The notes under the pieces were generated by a model that searched no databases, was not told where the DNA came from, and saw only the letters and a program-made list of their open reading frames with translations. Below, in pieces: positions 23,194-35,230 of a stretch of DNA of 64,000 nucleotides. The stretch's first letter is position 1. Each line of letters opens with the position of its first letter. The stretch lies in assembly GCA_030765065.1 (NCBI GenBank), contig CM060990.1, positions 6,380,001-6,444,000 of the forward strand, in the 5' to 3' direction. This DNA is from Deroplatys truncata. Its lineage: Eukaryota > Arthropoda > Insecta > Mantodea > Mantidae. A program made the position numbers and the translations under genes.

Positions 23194-23869
23194 CTTTATT
23201 CTTGATGCAATAACGTATTAATCCTTCTTCAAGGGAAATGTAGACCTCTTCACCTTGATAACACTTTAGAAAGCTGATTATTCTTGGAGGGAACACGATG
23301 TTAACACCTCAAGACTAATTAACACAATGAAGTTCAATGCCCTAGATCACCACATTTATAGAGGGAGCACGAACCTTTTAGATCAATCATAAACTCGCTC
23401 CATAACCAGCTGTATATGATCGCTCAACGTGTATTAACCTCAGCCATATAACCTCACGCCCAGAAGCAGGATGTTTATGACGTCACACCCAGAGACAGGA
23501 TGTCTGGCATCATCAAGCACGTTTAAACTCGTTTCATAACTACCTGCTTATGCCGTCACACCAACGGGAGAAGTATTCTCACACGCTCATTCAGGCATAT
23601 ATTTCAAATTCAAAGCCTACCACCACCATCACCACCTATTGTACCAAGGTTAACTCCAGCTCTATTATCACAATACTTAAAGTAAAAGCTTAAAAGGTAA
23701 CGTAGAAGATTTTCCCCCTTATTTAGTTAAATGTATGTGTATACTGCATTATCTCATGTTTTCATTCCCTTTTCAATTCTTCCTTTCCATATTCTTTCAG
23801 AAAGACCATTACATTTCACTACAATCACGAGCATAGCAATTTTCCCAGAGTTACACATATTCTAAGCTT
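23194..23869. other. Upstream flank of the polymerase
   Basis: Non-coding. Holds the TATA/CRE candidates and a direct repeat pair near 23460-23515 (CCCAGAAGCAGGATGT and CCCAGAGACAGGATGT). Confidence 0.5.
23355..23360 (-). promoter_or_regulatory. Candidate TATA box for the zinc-finger/polymerase gene
   Basis: CTATAAATG on the minus strand, about 165 bp upstream of ATG 23193. It is followed at 25-30 bp by a TTCATTG start-like sequence. A perfect CRE palindrome TGACGTCA lies further upstream at 23478-23485. Position and sequence suggest a promoter; there is no other evidence. Confidence 0.35.
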
Positions 23870-24995
23870 CTAGAATCGAACCCGGTAATACTTTTAATAA
23901 ATGTGTTTTTAGTAATTTAGCTCCCTCCCCCGCATCAGCATCTACCATTTAATCTTTACTCGAACCTGATATGATCCATAGCCTCAGATATATGAAATCA
24001 CCCCTTATGGATTCGATCTGAGTACTTTAAAGTAATTATTGTCATGATAACGATATTTAGGAACTAGGCACTTTGTTTACTTTTTACTTAACGTGTCTAT
24101 CTAAGTTAGATTACGAGTTATTAAATTTGTAAGTAAATCTCATTGAATGGGTATTCGAACCCAGAACACCAGGAACGAAATTATTTATAATATTAGTTTG
24201 CTATGTTAAACACAGCTGTACAAAGTTACGCAATCAATCTAAGTGACATATCCTAGAGTACAGAGGAAAATTAAGGAAATCATTAAAAGATCGGGATTCG
24301 ACCTAAGGACAACTGATAGACAATTATATACAGCATTAATTATCTATTATAGGAGCTATCAAACTTGCGTTGATCCATCCCTCTATCTCATATTTTCTGA
24401 GATAATGGAGATTTAAAAATTAAGAATCGAACCCTGTACGTCAGGTATCTAAATATTCATTCACGAGAAACCACCTAATGACATAAATGTAATAAAGTTT
24501 ATTTGACGTCTTTATCTTAAGTTGTTTAGGAGTTATTAAATTTATAAGTAAATTACATTTTATCGGTATTCGAACCCAGAACACCAGAAACAAAATTATT
24601 TACAATATAGTTTGATATGTTTAAAGGAGCTGTATGTAGTTACAGCATCAATCTAAGTGATATATTCTAGAGTATAGAGAAAAATTAAGTAAGTGATTGA
24701 AAGATCGGGATTCGAACTAAGGCCAACTGATTAACAGTTATATACGGTATTAATTACCCATTATAACAGCTATCAAACATGCTTTGGTCCACCCCTCTAC
24801 CTCTCTTAGTTTCCGAGATAATGGAGATATAAAAATTAAGGATCGAACCCAGGACACCAGATACCCCAATATAGAACCGCAAGAAACTACCTAATGATGT
24901 AAATGTAATACAGTTTATTTGGCGTCTTTATCTTAATCAGTATCTGAGTTATTAGAAGATGAATTTGTAATCACTCCTAGGATTCGAACCCAGGC
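23870..24995 (-). repeat. Array of nine tRNA T-arm/B-box-like motifs, about 139-bp period
   Basis: TCGA cores of ATTCGAACCC-type motifs fall at 23876, 24013, 24155, 24298, 24427, 24570, 24712, 24843 and 24984, with intervals of 137, 142, 143, 129, 143, 142, 131 and 141 bp. On the minus strand they read GGGTTCGAATCC or close variants, the Pol III B-box/T-arm consensus, often within a short stem (for example CTGGG-TTCGAAT-CCTAG at the last one). Longer similarity between motifs three units apart indicates a higher-order unit of about 415 bp (24100-24530 resembles 24530-24945). No complete tRNA cloverleaf or A box was found. Confidence 0.75.
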
Positions 24996-25191
24996 ATCCC
25001 GGCCAACTTGGAACAATACCCTAATGACGTGGTGCATTCGAAGGAACTAATTAGTTTTTATCGCATTGTTCTATCTCTTTTCATTCAGGAGATATAATCG
25101 ATTAATCAGTAGTATAGAAATGGGGGTGGGACTAATTAGCATATTAATTGCACATTCCTGCATATTAAGCGAGCGTAAACCCCTATCTAAC
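24996..25191. other. Loop sequence between the motif array and the right arm
   Basis: No feature recognised. Confidence 0.45.
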
Positions 25192-25767
25192 CTATATAAA
25201 ACACATTCTACCTTTAACACCTGTCTGTCCTAGCATAGGACCTCTCATCGTTTTCTCGTCTCTCCTTATAAACACATACTCAACCTCCTTAGCCTAATAC
25301 CTCTCCTCGTTTTCCTATACCTCTCATATAAACCATACTCTACTCCTCGACCTCTGTCTACCCTAACACCTCTCCTCGTTTTCCCATATCTCTCATATAA
25401 ACCACACTCTACTCCTCAACCTCTGTCTAGCCTAACACCCCTCCTGTTCCCTACCTCTCTTACATAAAAGATATAGTGTACCCTTCAACCCTGTCTAGCC
25501 TATCAGCCCTCCTCGTTTTCCTATACCTTTCATATAAACCATACTCTACTCCTCGACCTCTGTCTAGCCCAACACCTCTCTACTATCTCTTCCATAAAAC
25601 GTATTTCCCTCCTTCAACCCTGTTTAGCGTAGTATCGGTCGTCGTATTCCCTATCTCTCCCATATAAGTCCATTTTCCTCCTTGAACCGCCCCATCTAGC
25701 CTCGTTTTCCCTATCCTTTCCCATATATGCCCAAAAAACTGTGCTCGATCTCTCTATATTTACCTAC
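25192..25767 (-). repeat. Inner minisatellite, right copy
   Basis: Complement of the left array with units containing CTCGTTTTCC, CATATAAACCATACTCTACT and CCTCTGTCTAGCC. About eight units. It carries a complete unit near 25300-25370 where the left array has a deletion. Confidence 0.88.
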
Positions 25768-26598
25768 TGCGGGTGTTACACAAGTTTAAGATTCAGTAAT
25801 TTTCTTGAGAAACAACATTCGTATAATGTATATCCTTTTTTTAACGTTTGTTGCTATTAATAAATATATATATAAATAATAATAATAATAGTTTCATAAT
25901 TATCACCAATAGAAGCGTACTACGAAGTAGAGGGTATTTATTACCTTGAATATAAGTTCGGTTGCTTTTTAATTTTCATAAATATTGATCACAACGTTTA
26001 GCGCTAAGTGTGTAGTTCCATACAGTTGGCACATTCAGTTCTGATAATATTCCAATAATGGTTTAAAAATATGGGAGCAAACGTAATATTAATGTCAAAC
26101 TGTTGAAGCAGTTTGGAAACAATTAAGTGCAACATTAAATTTTCTTCAAAATGACATATACTTTTGCATTTGTTACTGAAAAATGAATAAAGATTGTTTT
26201 ATTTGAAACTTAATTCCCCTTACATACACACTCACAAGAGAAAGGAAGAAAAACCGTGCCAGTCGTATAGTGGACGTAGCGTAAAAACACCCATGTAGGT
26301 ATTGTATCCAAAGGAGAAAATGTTAATAGATACGAGGAAACAATGTTTAGCGCAAAATATGCAGTTTCTATGTAGCCGTTTTATTCGGTTAGGGTAACAT
26401 TTAAGCTATATTTTCAAAATAGAGACGCGAAAGTGTTAATGCAGACAGAGTGATGTACTTTTGTTGCAATTGTTTCGTTTGAAAGCACTCCATTCTGAAA
26501 ATTAAATTGCTTTCAAGTTACAAATCCGAAGATGGCAAAAAAGACTTGGGTAGTTTGTATTACGATTCACATTCTGAATTCTTCTGGTCTGGATTGGA

Positions 26599-27147
26599 AT
26601 AAGATATATAACGGAGGGGACTCGACCCCGATCCAGTGAATGAGGATATTGTGCTTGTGCCCCTCGAGGGGACGTCCCCGGGAGGGAGTGACGAGGTGAG
26701 AGACACGAAAGCGGCCGGAACCGGGAGTGACGGCACAGCAATGACGAGGTTCCTAAGTTTCCAGAGTGAGACGTCCTGACAGTCGGGCAGGCAAACCGGG
26801 GACCCCAACCCACACAGAGGGACCAACGCCCCGCAAGAGGCGGTCCGTATACCCTGGCAACCAGCCGAAGACCGAGAGACGGATAAGGTTCCACAGAGAG
26901 AATCCTTTTTCTGTGTCACGCCGCACCGGAATACCATCGCCCACACTTCCGACCCTGAAACAGACCTAACGGGGTTAAGGATGAATGAAATGAGGAATGA
27001 ACGATATTCGGGGACTGAGAGAATTCGCCTGATTACCCGGGAAAACTCCCGAAAAAACCCCGTGGGTCGGATTGGGCGGTCGCTGGGAAGCGAACTAGGG
27101 ATCTCCCGAATGCGAGTCGTACGCGTTACCGCGGGGCCACCTGAGCG
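26599..27147 (-). mobile_element. GC-rich tRNA-headed SINE (mirror copy)
   Basis: Reverse complement of the copy at about 16000-16548, differing at only a few bases (CGCCGCACC here versus GTAACGCCACACC context on the left). Confidence 0.75.
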
Positions 27148-27500
27148 TAAACTGGAAGATCTGTAGTTCAAATCTGGGCTATGACATTGAATTTTTCAAT
27201 CTGATTCTATCCTGCCAACCTTATCCTACCACGACTTGAGTGAAAGAGTCGTCTTGTTAATTGAGATGAACTGCCATTACAAACTTCGTTGTAAGTATAA
27301 GAAGAATGCAGTAGCTCAAACGATAGTCAGATTTTTATGTGGTGCCTTTGAAAATCCAAGCTCTTTATATTACCACGAGAACAATATATCGAGTTGCATT
27401 CACATAGCTCTCTCTTCTCACCATGCTACAAATTCTTTTTTCTAAATCTCATTTATCTGTCTGCTTCTTATAATCCAGATGAACTTGCATATCACATTTA

Positions 27501-27745
27501 GACCATCCCTGTGGTGTGGGAGTCTGCCTCTCATTCAAGAGTTCCTGAGTTCAAATCTTGGTTAGAGTGAATTACCTGGATAAGGTTTTTTCCAGGGTTT
27601 CCTCTTATCCTGAGAAGATGAATGTCAGATTCTAATTTCTAGGAACCTCGGGGCCATTTGAGCATCATTTTAACCATTTGTTCATTCACCTTCCGTAATG
27701 GCCTACCCGGTTAAAGGACGTTAATTAAATACCAAAAGTAGTAGT
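27501..27745 (+). mobile_element. Short tRNA-headed SINE (mirror copy)
   Basis: Reverse complement of 15402-15646, flanked by TCACATTTA on both sides. In this orientation the head (GTGGTGTGGGAGTCTGCC, then GAGTTCAAATC) comes first. Confidence 0.75.
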
Positions 27746-28548
27746 TCACATTTACAAATTTCGTTGTAGTATACGTAGATAAAGCGATAGTCACATTTTT
27801 AAAAGGCATGTCTTTACGTGATGCTTTGAAATTCCAAGCTGTTTATATGACCGAGACAAAACAAAACGAATAGCGACTTCTCAGTTACAAAAGTATTCAA
27901 ACCAATAACAAAAAAAAATATGTGGGAAATAGTTAATCTCATAATATATATGTATAACAAATTGCGTGCTTTAACAGGGTCTACATTTCTTGTATAGCAA
28001 AACTTTGTCCAATCTTTTAGAGTTTACTAATTATACAAAAGTCATTCAGAATGAAGAAGACTTGAGAGGCTCTTCTCAGTAAGTTCAAAATATATATTTC
28101 TTTTGTCATGAAAATATTTTAAACAGACAGTATTTTAATCAAAATCATTTGAGCCATTTTTGAGAAAATAACAAATTTCGAAAAAATTTCCATCTAAAGG
28201 GTTGTTCAGAATGGGGGAGATTTTCTTGAAAATCCTTGTGTCACGTCTTTGAAAGATGGTGAACTTAAATACGAAGTCTGGTATTTAACCGACTTTTCGC
28301 TTTGGATTTATATTGTTCACAGACACACAGGCATATGGAGCTATTGCTATAAAATATGTGTTGCATTCACATGACTTTCTCTACTCACTCTTCTACAAAC
28401 TATTCTTACAGAGCTTATATTGCATCTATCTCATGTTAATCCCGATAAACCTTCATCACTTATTCACACAATTCGTTGTAGGTATAACCAGAACATATTA
28501 AGCTAAAGCGATAGCCAAATCTCTCAAAGCTGATCGCTATGTGATAGC

Positions 28549-29079
28549 TTTGGATTGGTTGGCTACGAAGGGGCACTCGGCACTGATCCACAAAGTGGAT
28601 ATCGTGACTACGCCACACAAGGGGGCGTCTTCGGGAGGAAGCATGAGGCGAGGAACCAGGAGTGACGGCACAGGGATGGCAGGGTCCCTAAGTTTTCAGA
28701 TAGAGACTTCCCGTCAGACGGAAAGGATAACCGGGGACCCCACCCAGCACAGAGGGGGTCCAACGCCCCTCAAGGTAGTTAGGATACTCCCGACAGCCAG
28801 CCGAAAGCCGAGGGACGGAGAGTCACAAAAAGCATCCTTTTCCCTTGCCACACTGCACCGAAACATCATCGCCGACACTTCCAACCCTGAAAGAGACCAA
28901 CGGATGAAAGATGAAGGGAAATGAGAATGAGATGAACAGGAGGTTCAGGAAATTCGGGGATGTGAGAATCCTTCCCAGCATTCGCCTGGCGACCCAGGTA
29001 AAACCTCCGAAAAAGACCCATGGGTCAGGAAGGTCGGCCAGGGGAATCGAACCAACAAACTCCCGAATGCGAGCCACAG
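28549..29079 (-). mobile_element. tRNA-headed SINE, 531 bp (mirror copy)
   Basis: Reverse complement of 14068-14598, flanked by ATGTGATAGC on both sides. Confidence 0.85.
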
Positions 29080-29701
29080 ATGTGATAGCCTTGAAATTCT
29101 GTTCTCTTTGTATGAACACGAGAGACAAAGAAAGAAAATCAATAGCTGTTTGCAGTTGAGAGAAGTATACAGCATTTCAAAATTCCAATTAATAACAAAG
29201 AATATTTCAGAATAGGTAAAATATAAAAGTTATTTGACATAAAATAAAAATGTTATTTCATGTAAATTTTGTGCTTTAACAAGATCTACAGTTGTTGTGC
29301 AGTACGATTTTGTCTCTCTTGCGATTTACTAATTATCAAAAGTCATTCACAATAAAGACTAATTTACAGACTATTCCTTGAGAATAAAAAATATACATTA
29401 TATTTATCATGAAAATAGCTTAAACATGTATTTAATCAAAATCTTTAGAGCCATTTTTCAAAGAATAAACAATTTCGAAAAATTTTCAACGTAAAGAAAG
29501 GGTAGTTTGGAATGGGGATTTTCTTTAAAATCTCAGTGTCGCATTCTTGGAAGAAGTTGAACTTAAACACTAAGTTCAATTTTTAACCAACTTTTTGTTT
29601 TTGAGTTATGCTGTTCGTGGATGCGCGCGCGCACGCACGCACGCACGCAAACACGCACACACACTTGGACCGTTTTCTAAAAATAAATTCATTGGATTCA
29701 G

Positions 29702-30775
29702 GGAGTCACAAACGTGATTTCTGGTGAAATTACGACATTGAATTCTAGGTGGAACACAATACTTTCTCTACTTACTGCAACTACGTAATAGAGAAAGTAA
29801 AAATGCTTACTTTGGATTCAGGGTCTCAAAATGTGTATTTCCGTTGAATCTCGTTATGAAATTTTTGGGTGGAACACAATACTTTATCTCCTGTAGCTAC
29901 GTAGTTGAGAAAGTAAATATGCTTTCTTTGGATTCAGGGAGTCTCAAAACGTGTATATCCGGCGAATCTCGTTATTGAATTTAGTGATGGAATACAATAC
30001 TTTCTCTACCTCCTGCAGTTACGCAGTAGAGAGAGTAAAAACGATTCCTTTGGTTTCATGCTGTCTCAAAACGTGTATTTCCGGTGAATCTCTTTATTGA
30101 ATTTTTGGGTGGAGCACAATACTTTCTCTACCTCCTGTAGCTACGTAGCAGAGAAAGTAAAAAATGCTTTGTTTGGATTCAGGGGTCTCAAAACGTGTAT
30201 ATCCGGCGAATCTCGTTATTCAATTTTTGGGTGGAACACAATACTTTATCTCCTGTAGCTACGTAGTTGAGAAAGTAAATATGCTTTCTTTGGATTCAGG
30301 GAAGTGAAAACGTGTATATCCGGTGAATCTCGTTATGAAATTTTTGGGTGGAACATAATACTTGCTCTACTTACTGTAACTACGTAGTAGAGAAAGCAAA
30401 AACGCTTTGTTTGGTTTCAGGGAGTCTGAAAACGAGCATTTCTGTTCCGAGTATTAATCTTGTTATTCAATTTTTGGGTGGAATACAATACTTGCTCTAC
30501 TTACTGTAATTACGTAGTAGAGGAAGTAAAAATGCTTTCTTTGGATTCAGGGAGTCTCAAAACGAGTATTTCCGGTGAATATCATTGAATTTTTGGGTGG
30601 AATACAATACTTTCTCTACCTCGTTTAACTACGTAGAAGAGAAATTAAAAACGCTTTCTTTGGATTCAGGGAGTCTCAAAACGTGTATTTCCAGTTAATC
30701 TCGTTATTCAATTTTAGGGTGGAATACAATACTTTCCCTACTTATTATAGGTAAGTAGTAGAGACAGTAAAAATA
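29702..30775 (-). repeat. Outer minisatellite, about 120-bp unit, 9 copies
   Basis: Units marked by GGGTGGAA.ACAATACTT at about 29748, 29870, 29990, 30108, 30230, 30349, 30478, 30596 and 30718, and by TTGGATTCAGGGAGTCTC. It extends beyond the point where the left arm stops matching. Same hairpin-forming CTACGTAG cores as on the left. Confidence 0.92.
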
Positions 30776-31479
30776 CGAGTTGTGGTATAGATAAACGCTT
30801 GTTTGTCGTTATGGCATCTTGCATGCAACCAAATAGGGAAAAGTGTAACTTAGACTGTAACTTGAAATAATTTCTGACCTAAATTGTTGCCAGATTAAGG
30901 CAAAGTGCACGGAAAAGCATACTTTATAAGGACGTTATGAAAATGAAGAACATAGGTTAGTTGATAATGGGTAGAGAAAGTAGTGAACATTGAAAATCAA
31001 ACCATTTTGTTTTAACACTTCTTTATTATAGAATAATATGATGCCTCTAATTCTTAAAAATTAGTTTGTATACTGCTTATGTCGCTGTGATGTAATGTTA
31101 TTGCTGCTTTGTTTTCGCAGTTATTACCTTCTTACAGTCAAGTCTAAGGGAAATGTGTTGGAATTATATTTTCTTTAGCACTGTAACTTCGTAGAGCAGG
31201 TATGAGCTAAGGCACCTGACATAACCTCTCGATAAGACACCCCACTTCCCCCCGTACAGGTGGAACGGAAAACATTTGGAGCCGTCTGTACATACAAGGG
31301 GGAATTAGGAAACCGAATCGACAGTGAAATGTTTAAAAGCGGGTAACCGTATGCTGGCTTTGGAATACCATACTCCTTCAACATCGCCAGAAACAACTGA
31401 ATAACGAGAGCACATTAAAAAGCGAGAATAACGGATATCTCGGAAGTGGCCACAAAAAAGTTACTTGAAATAAACCATG
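30776..31479. other. Non-coding interval
   Basis: No coding signal or known repeat recognised. Confidence 0.5.
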
Positions 31480-31985
31480 TGTTTTAAAGATATCTACACG
31501 TTTTGTGTAATAAGATTTTGTCTGTCTCTTCTGGTTTACCTGTAATAGAAAATTATACAAAATTCCTTCCGAATGAAGAGGACTTCACAGGCTAATCCTA
31601 GAGAATTCAAGATATACATTTCGTCATGTAAATAACTTAAATATATGCCATTTTAATCACAATCGTCGAGTCATTTTTAAGAAAATCAAAAGAATGACAT
31701 TTACTTTGGAATGGGGGATTCTCTTGAAAATCTTTGTGTCGCATCTATGGAGGATAATGAACTGAAGTACGTAGTTTGGTATTTATCCGACTTTTCATTT
31801 TTGGCTCATGCTACACGCACATTCGTACACACAAGCCGACCTTTTTCTAAAACTGCCTTATTAGATTCAGGGAGCCTCAAAACAGGTATCTCTGGTGAAA
31901 TCTCCAAATCGAATTTTTGGGTGGAATGCAATACTTCCTCTACCTATTAAACACGTGGCAGAGAAGGTAAAATGAACCAAGATTG
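31480..31985 (-). repeat. Dispersed AT-rich repeat, copy outside the palindrome
   Basis: Collinear with 29280-29770 of the right arm: TTTGTGTCGCATCTATGGA, CCGACTTTTCATTTTTGGCTCATGCT, then TTAGATTCAGGGAGCCTC and TTTTTGGGTGGAATGCAATA, ending with a single minisatellite unit. More diverged than the arm copies. Confidence 0.75.
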
Positions 31986-34744
31986 CTCCCCCCCCCAAAA
32001 AAATGTAGATATATTGTTATTTACATTACTTCCCTTTACCTTAATTGAATATAAATGGGGAAAAGTAAAAAATAAAAATTATTTCAGTCACTTGTACAAC
32101 GCATCCAAACTATAAAAAATAAAGAAATAAGAAGCCTGCATGGTCTCAATGTTTCTTGATAAATCCAGCAGGCTATGTCATGCCCCCATGTTCTAAGCTA
32201 TACTCAAATGATACTTGGAGACGTTTTTCTTCTACACAAATATGGAATTGATACGCTTAAAGGCAAGTTTCTGAGCACAATAAAAGCATTACACAGTGAG
32301 GCGATCAACAATGCTAATGATAGCATTGGCACTGAACTTTGTGAACTTAATACACTACCTGGAAACCCTCCTCATTTCTGTATCAACTCTCCTAGCCATT
32401 CTTGCTGCCAACAAATATAGTATTTCTAAATACAGAATTGTCAAAAGGTAAGCAATGAAGCAATAATGTCGAACCTTAAGTATTTATAAAAAAAATTAAA
32501 TAAGGGCTGATTTTTTAATTACTCACTCTTATGATGAAAACTGTATTGCTTAATTAACACTAACATCAGTGTCAAAAACATGCTGTGACAACAACAAAGA
32601 TCAGAATTTCACAATTATGTACTAATTCTACCTGTCATAACATATACAATTTTATATAAAGTCCTAGATTCAGTGCATTCACATCCGATATCCAAATTGA
32701 TTTATGTCCACTTTCAGCATTCCTTGCAAGTCATTGGGGGTACTGTTCAAACCGGAACCCAAATACAGTCATGCCGAAGATGTTACACAAATCGCACCTA
32801 ACCCTACAGAAATGCAGATCAAAATCTGTGCATAATACTCAGCATATCATCAAAATCATGCTAAGAGTTAAATTGTGATGATTCAATACCCATGTACCAG
32901 GAGGTATTACTTGTGTGCGTAGTTATTAAAGCACTGGCGAAAGAAACGGAAATTCAAATGTATTTTATTTCGCATTTTTTCATGTGAATGCGGATAGTAA
33001 TGAGTACAGAAAATGTTCACATATTTCAGTACGCTACATAAACGTGACAGATAATTATAATTTCCAAATATGTAGAGTAAAAATCAATACCGCGATTTCA
33101 GAATTTTAATATTATTCAAGAAGTTAATTTTGAAATACGTGCACACTCTCATAAGATAATGCAATGACTGAAGTAACTAGTATAAAGTTTAAGTGGAGTA
33201 CAAGGGAAGAATGTGAATTGTATAATGCTATACTTTTATGAATACTGTCATTCAAAGAGAGCATGCAAAAAGTTAATATACAAGACACCCAGTCAATCAC
33301 ATATTTTAAGGGAACACACAAAGCTGATAATCTTAACTATAGATTATATAAAATGTCACTTACATTAAACAATAAAACAAATTGTTCTGCAGCTCTGATA
33401 ATGAAAATATGAAATAAAGATTCCCATTATTAACACATAACAAAAAAGTTTTCTCTGAAAAACAAATGAGTATTTTAAATTTCAAAATTACTAAAACGAT
33501 GAGATTTAAAATAACAATTCATTTTATGTTTTTGCCTTATACTAAGAAAACATTTTGAAGACACAGGTATATTATAAATTAAAGCACTTTAAACAAAAAA
33601 TACAAGAAAAACGAGCTCTGATAGCATTTTGAAGAAATATGTTAGAAATCAAATGACTTCAAACAACAAACAAACATGAAAAGCAACTTTAAAACACAGC
33701 CACATGATTTCTTAAGAAGTCTGCATCAGACTATATGACACAACTGTTAACACCACTTACACATTTTGGAAGTGGTAAACAAACCGTTTACCTCATAAAA
33801 CATGTTTACATTTCTGCTTTTAGGCAACTTTACTGGAGTGTTCCCTTAAAATGTTGTTCCTATTCTGTCAATGAACTGTTATAGAGTGAATTTAATAAAC
33901 GGAGGAGGACACAGATCCTTGATTATCAGATCCCATAATGAACAAAGCTGAAGGGGGGCAATATAACTCCAAACCATTTGGTTATGTGACTTAGCAACGA
34001 AGTAGAGATTACCTCATCCAAATAGAAAACGTTACTTCTAATAAGAAGGGTATCACATTTTGCCACGCATAAACTAAATAATAAAATACTGCACTTTTTT
34101 TTTTTTGTTAATACAAAATCAGGAATATTAACAAGGTTTGCTGCATACCACCAAAGCTGAAACATTGCAACAGATATTTGTAAAAGTTCATTTCCTCAAT
34201 AATCCCATTATCTCACTAATAAACACAGGTGTTTTTAGTATGCAGTCACACACAATTTATGCATTATTTAAAACCACACAATCATTGAAGAAACAATGCT
34301 GTGCAACCAACAAAATGTGAAATGTATAGGAGCAGCAAAAGCTGTGCAGCCAACAAAGTGTAAAGTGTATAAGAGAGCAAATGCGTGGTTATAAAACCCT
34401 GCGAGTTAGCTTTGTTTTCATCTTTAGACATGAACATCAGAGGACTGTGTCACTAGGAGGATTCAGTATCACTTATGGAATACAGTTCTAATTACCAAGG
34501 CCCGGATTCTGATGACATGTCATTTAGCAATTGCTGCATCATAGGCATTGCATGTACATAAATCCTTATCACCGGTCTCATGTTATGACAATGCATACTT
34601 ATTTGGGTCATTTTTGTTCACTTAATGCCATTTCTTTTTCATTTTAGGTCATTATTTTGTAATTTATTTGCACTTTGCAATGTTATTTAATCATGTTCTT
34701 GGATTTATATTGAGCATATAAAGATCTGTTATATTATTGACATT
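31986..34744. other. AT-rich, TE-poor non-coding interval
   Basis: No transposon or gene motif recognised; short open frames only. If the Magi exon at 37772 is correctly read, this is likely intron. Confidence 0.5.
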
Positions 34745-35230
34745 TATGTAAGGTTAAGATAGGGCTAGGAGTGGAGCAGGACTTAGCACCTCAACCTAAG
34801 CTTTTGTACCTATGCCTCCCCGGAAGGGATGAGGTGAGAGAAGACAGAGGGCAGGGTCCCTACCATTTACAGATTTAAACTCCCTGGATGGCAGCAGGTG
34901 CAGCCGGCTCCCCCCCCCCCCCTGTGAGCTTACACATCCTCTGGGGAGCCCGGGACCTGGAGACCATCCCCATTCCGGGGAAAGAAAGTTTACTCGGAAC
35001 ATCCATTCCCCCTGCCATGTACACATGCCAAGACCTCCCGCCAACACTTGCAACTCTGAAAGAAACCAAGAAGAAACGGAGGGACAGGAAATTTGGGGAA
35101 TGTAATGCTCCCTTACAGCATTTGCTTAGCAACCCATGGGTCAGGAAGGTTGACTGCGGGAATAGAACCTACAACCTCCCAAATGTGGGCCACAGACATT
35201 ACTGCGCGAGCCATCCCGCAAGACTACATA
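34745..35230 (-). mobile_element. GC-rich tRNA-headed SINE, diverged copy
   Basis: On the minus strand it starts GGGATGGCTCGCGCAGTAAT, then GGAGGTTGTAGGTTCTATTC (a degraded B box) and CCTTCCTGACCCATGGGTT, collinear with the 531-bp SINE at 14068. It is interrupted by a run of 13 C on the plus strand near 34909-34921. Open frames across it are not genes. Confidence 0.75.

Larger units (their letters stand above)
12563..30711. mobile_element. 18-kb palindromic element carrying a family B DNA polymerase
   Basis: Two inverted arms (12563-17926 and 25192-30711) flank a 7.3-kb loop with a single recognisable gene, a protein-primed-type DNA polymerase on the minus strand. Through the unique parts of the arms, paired positions sum to 43147 without change. 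For example, 13972 pairs with 29175, 15976 with 27171, and 17480 with 25667. Size and polymerase type recall Polintons/Mavericks, but their terminal inverted repeats are usually below about 1 kb. Integrase, packaging ATPase, protease and capsid genes are not seen here. No target-site duplication could be recognised at the ends. An alternative is an inverted segmental duplication around an older polymerase insertion. Confidence 0.6.
25192..30711 (-). repeat. Right arm of the large inverted repeat
   Basis: Reverse complement of 12563-17926. From the inside outward it contains the 65-70-bp minisatellite (25192-25767), the unique AT-rich block, the GC-rich SINE (about 26599-27147), the short SINE (27501-27745), the 531-bp SINE (28549-29079 with GCTATCACAT-type duplications) and the outer minisatellite. 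Because the whole order is mirrored, these insertions predate either the duplication or the last homogenisation of the arms. Confidence 0.92.

Noticed and set aside
23870..24995. Functional tRNA genes
   Set aside because: Only T-arm/B-box-like segments are present. No acceptor, D or anticodon stems could be assembled around any of the nine motifs.
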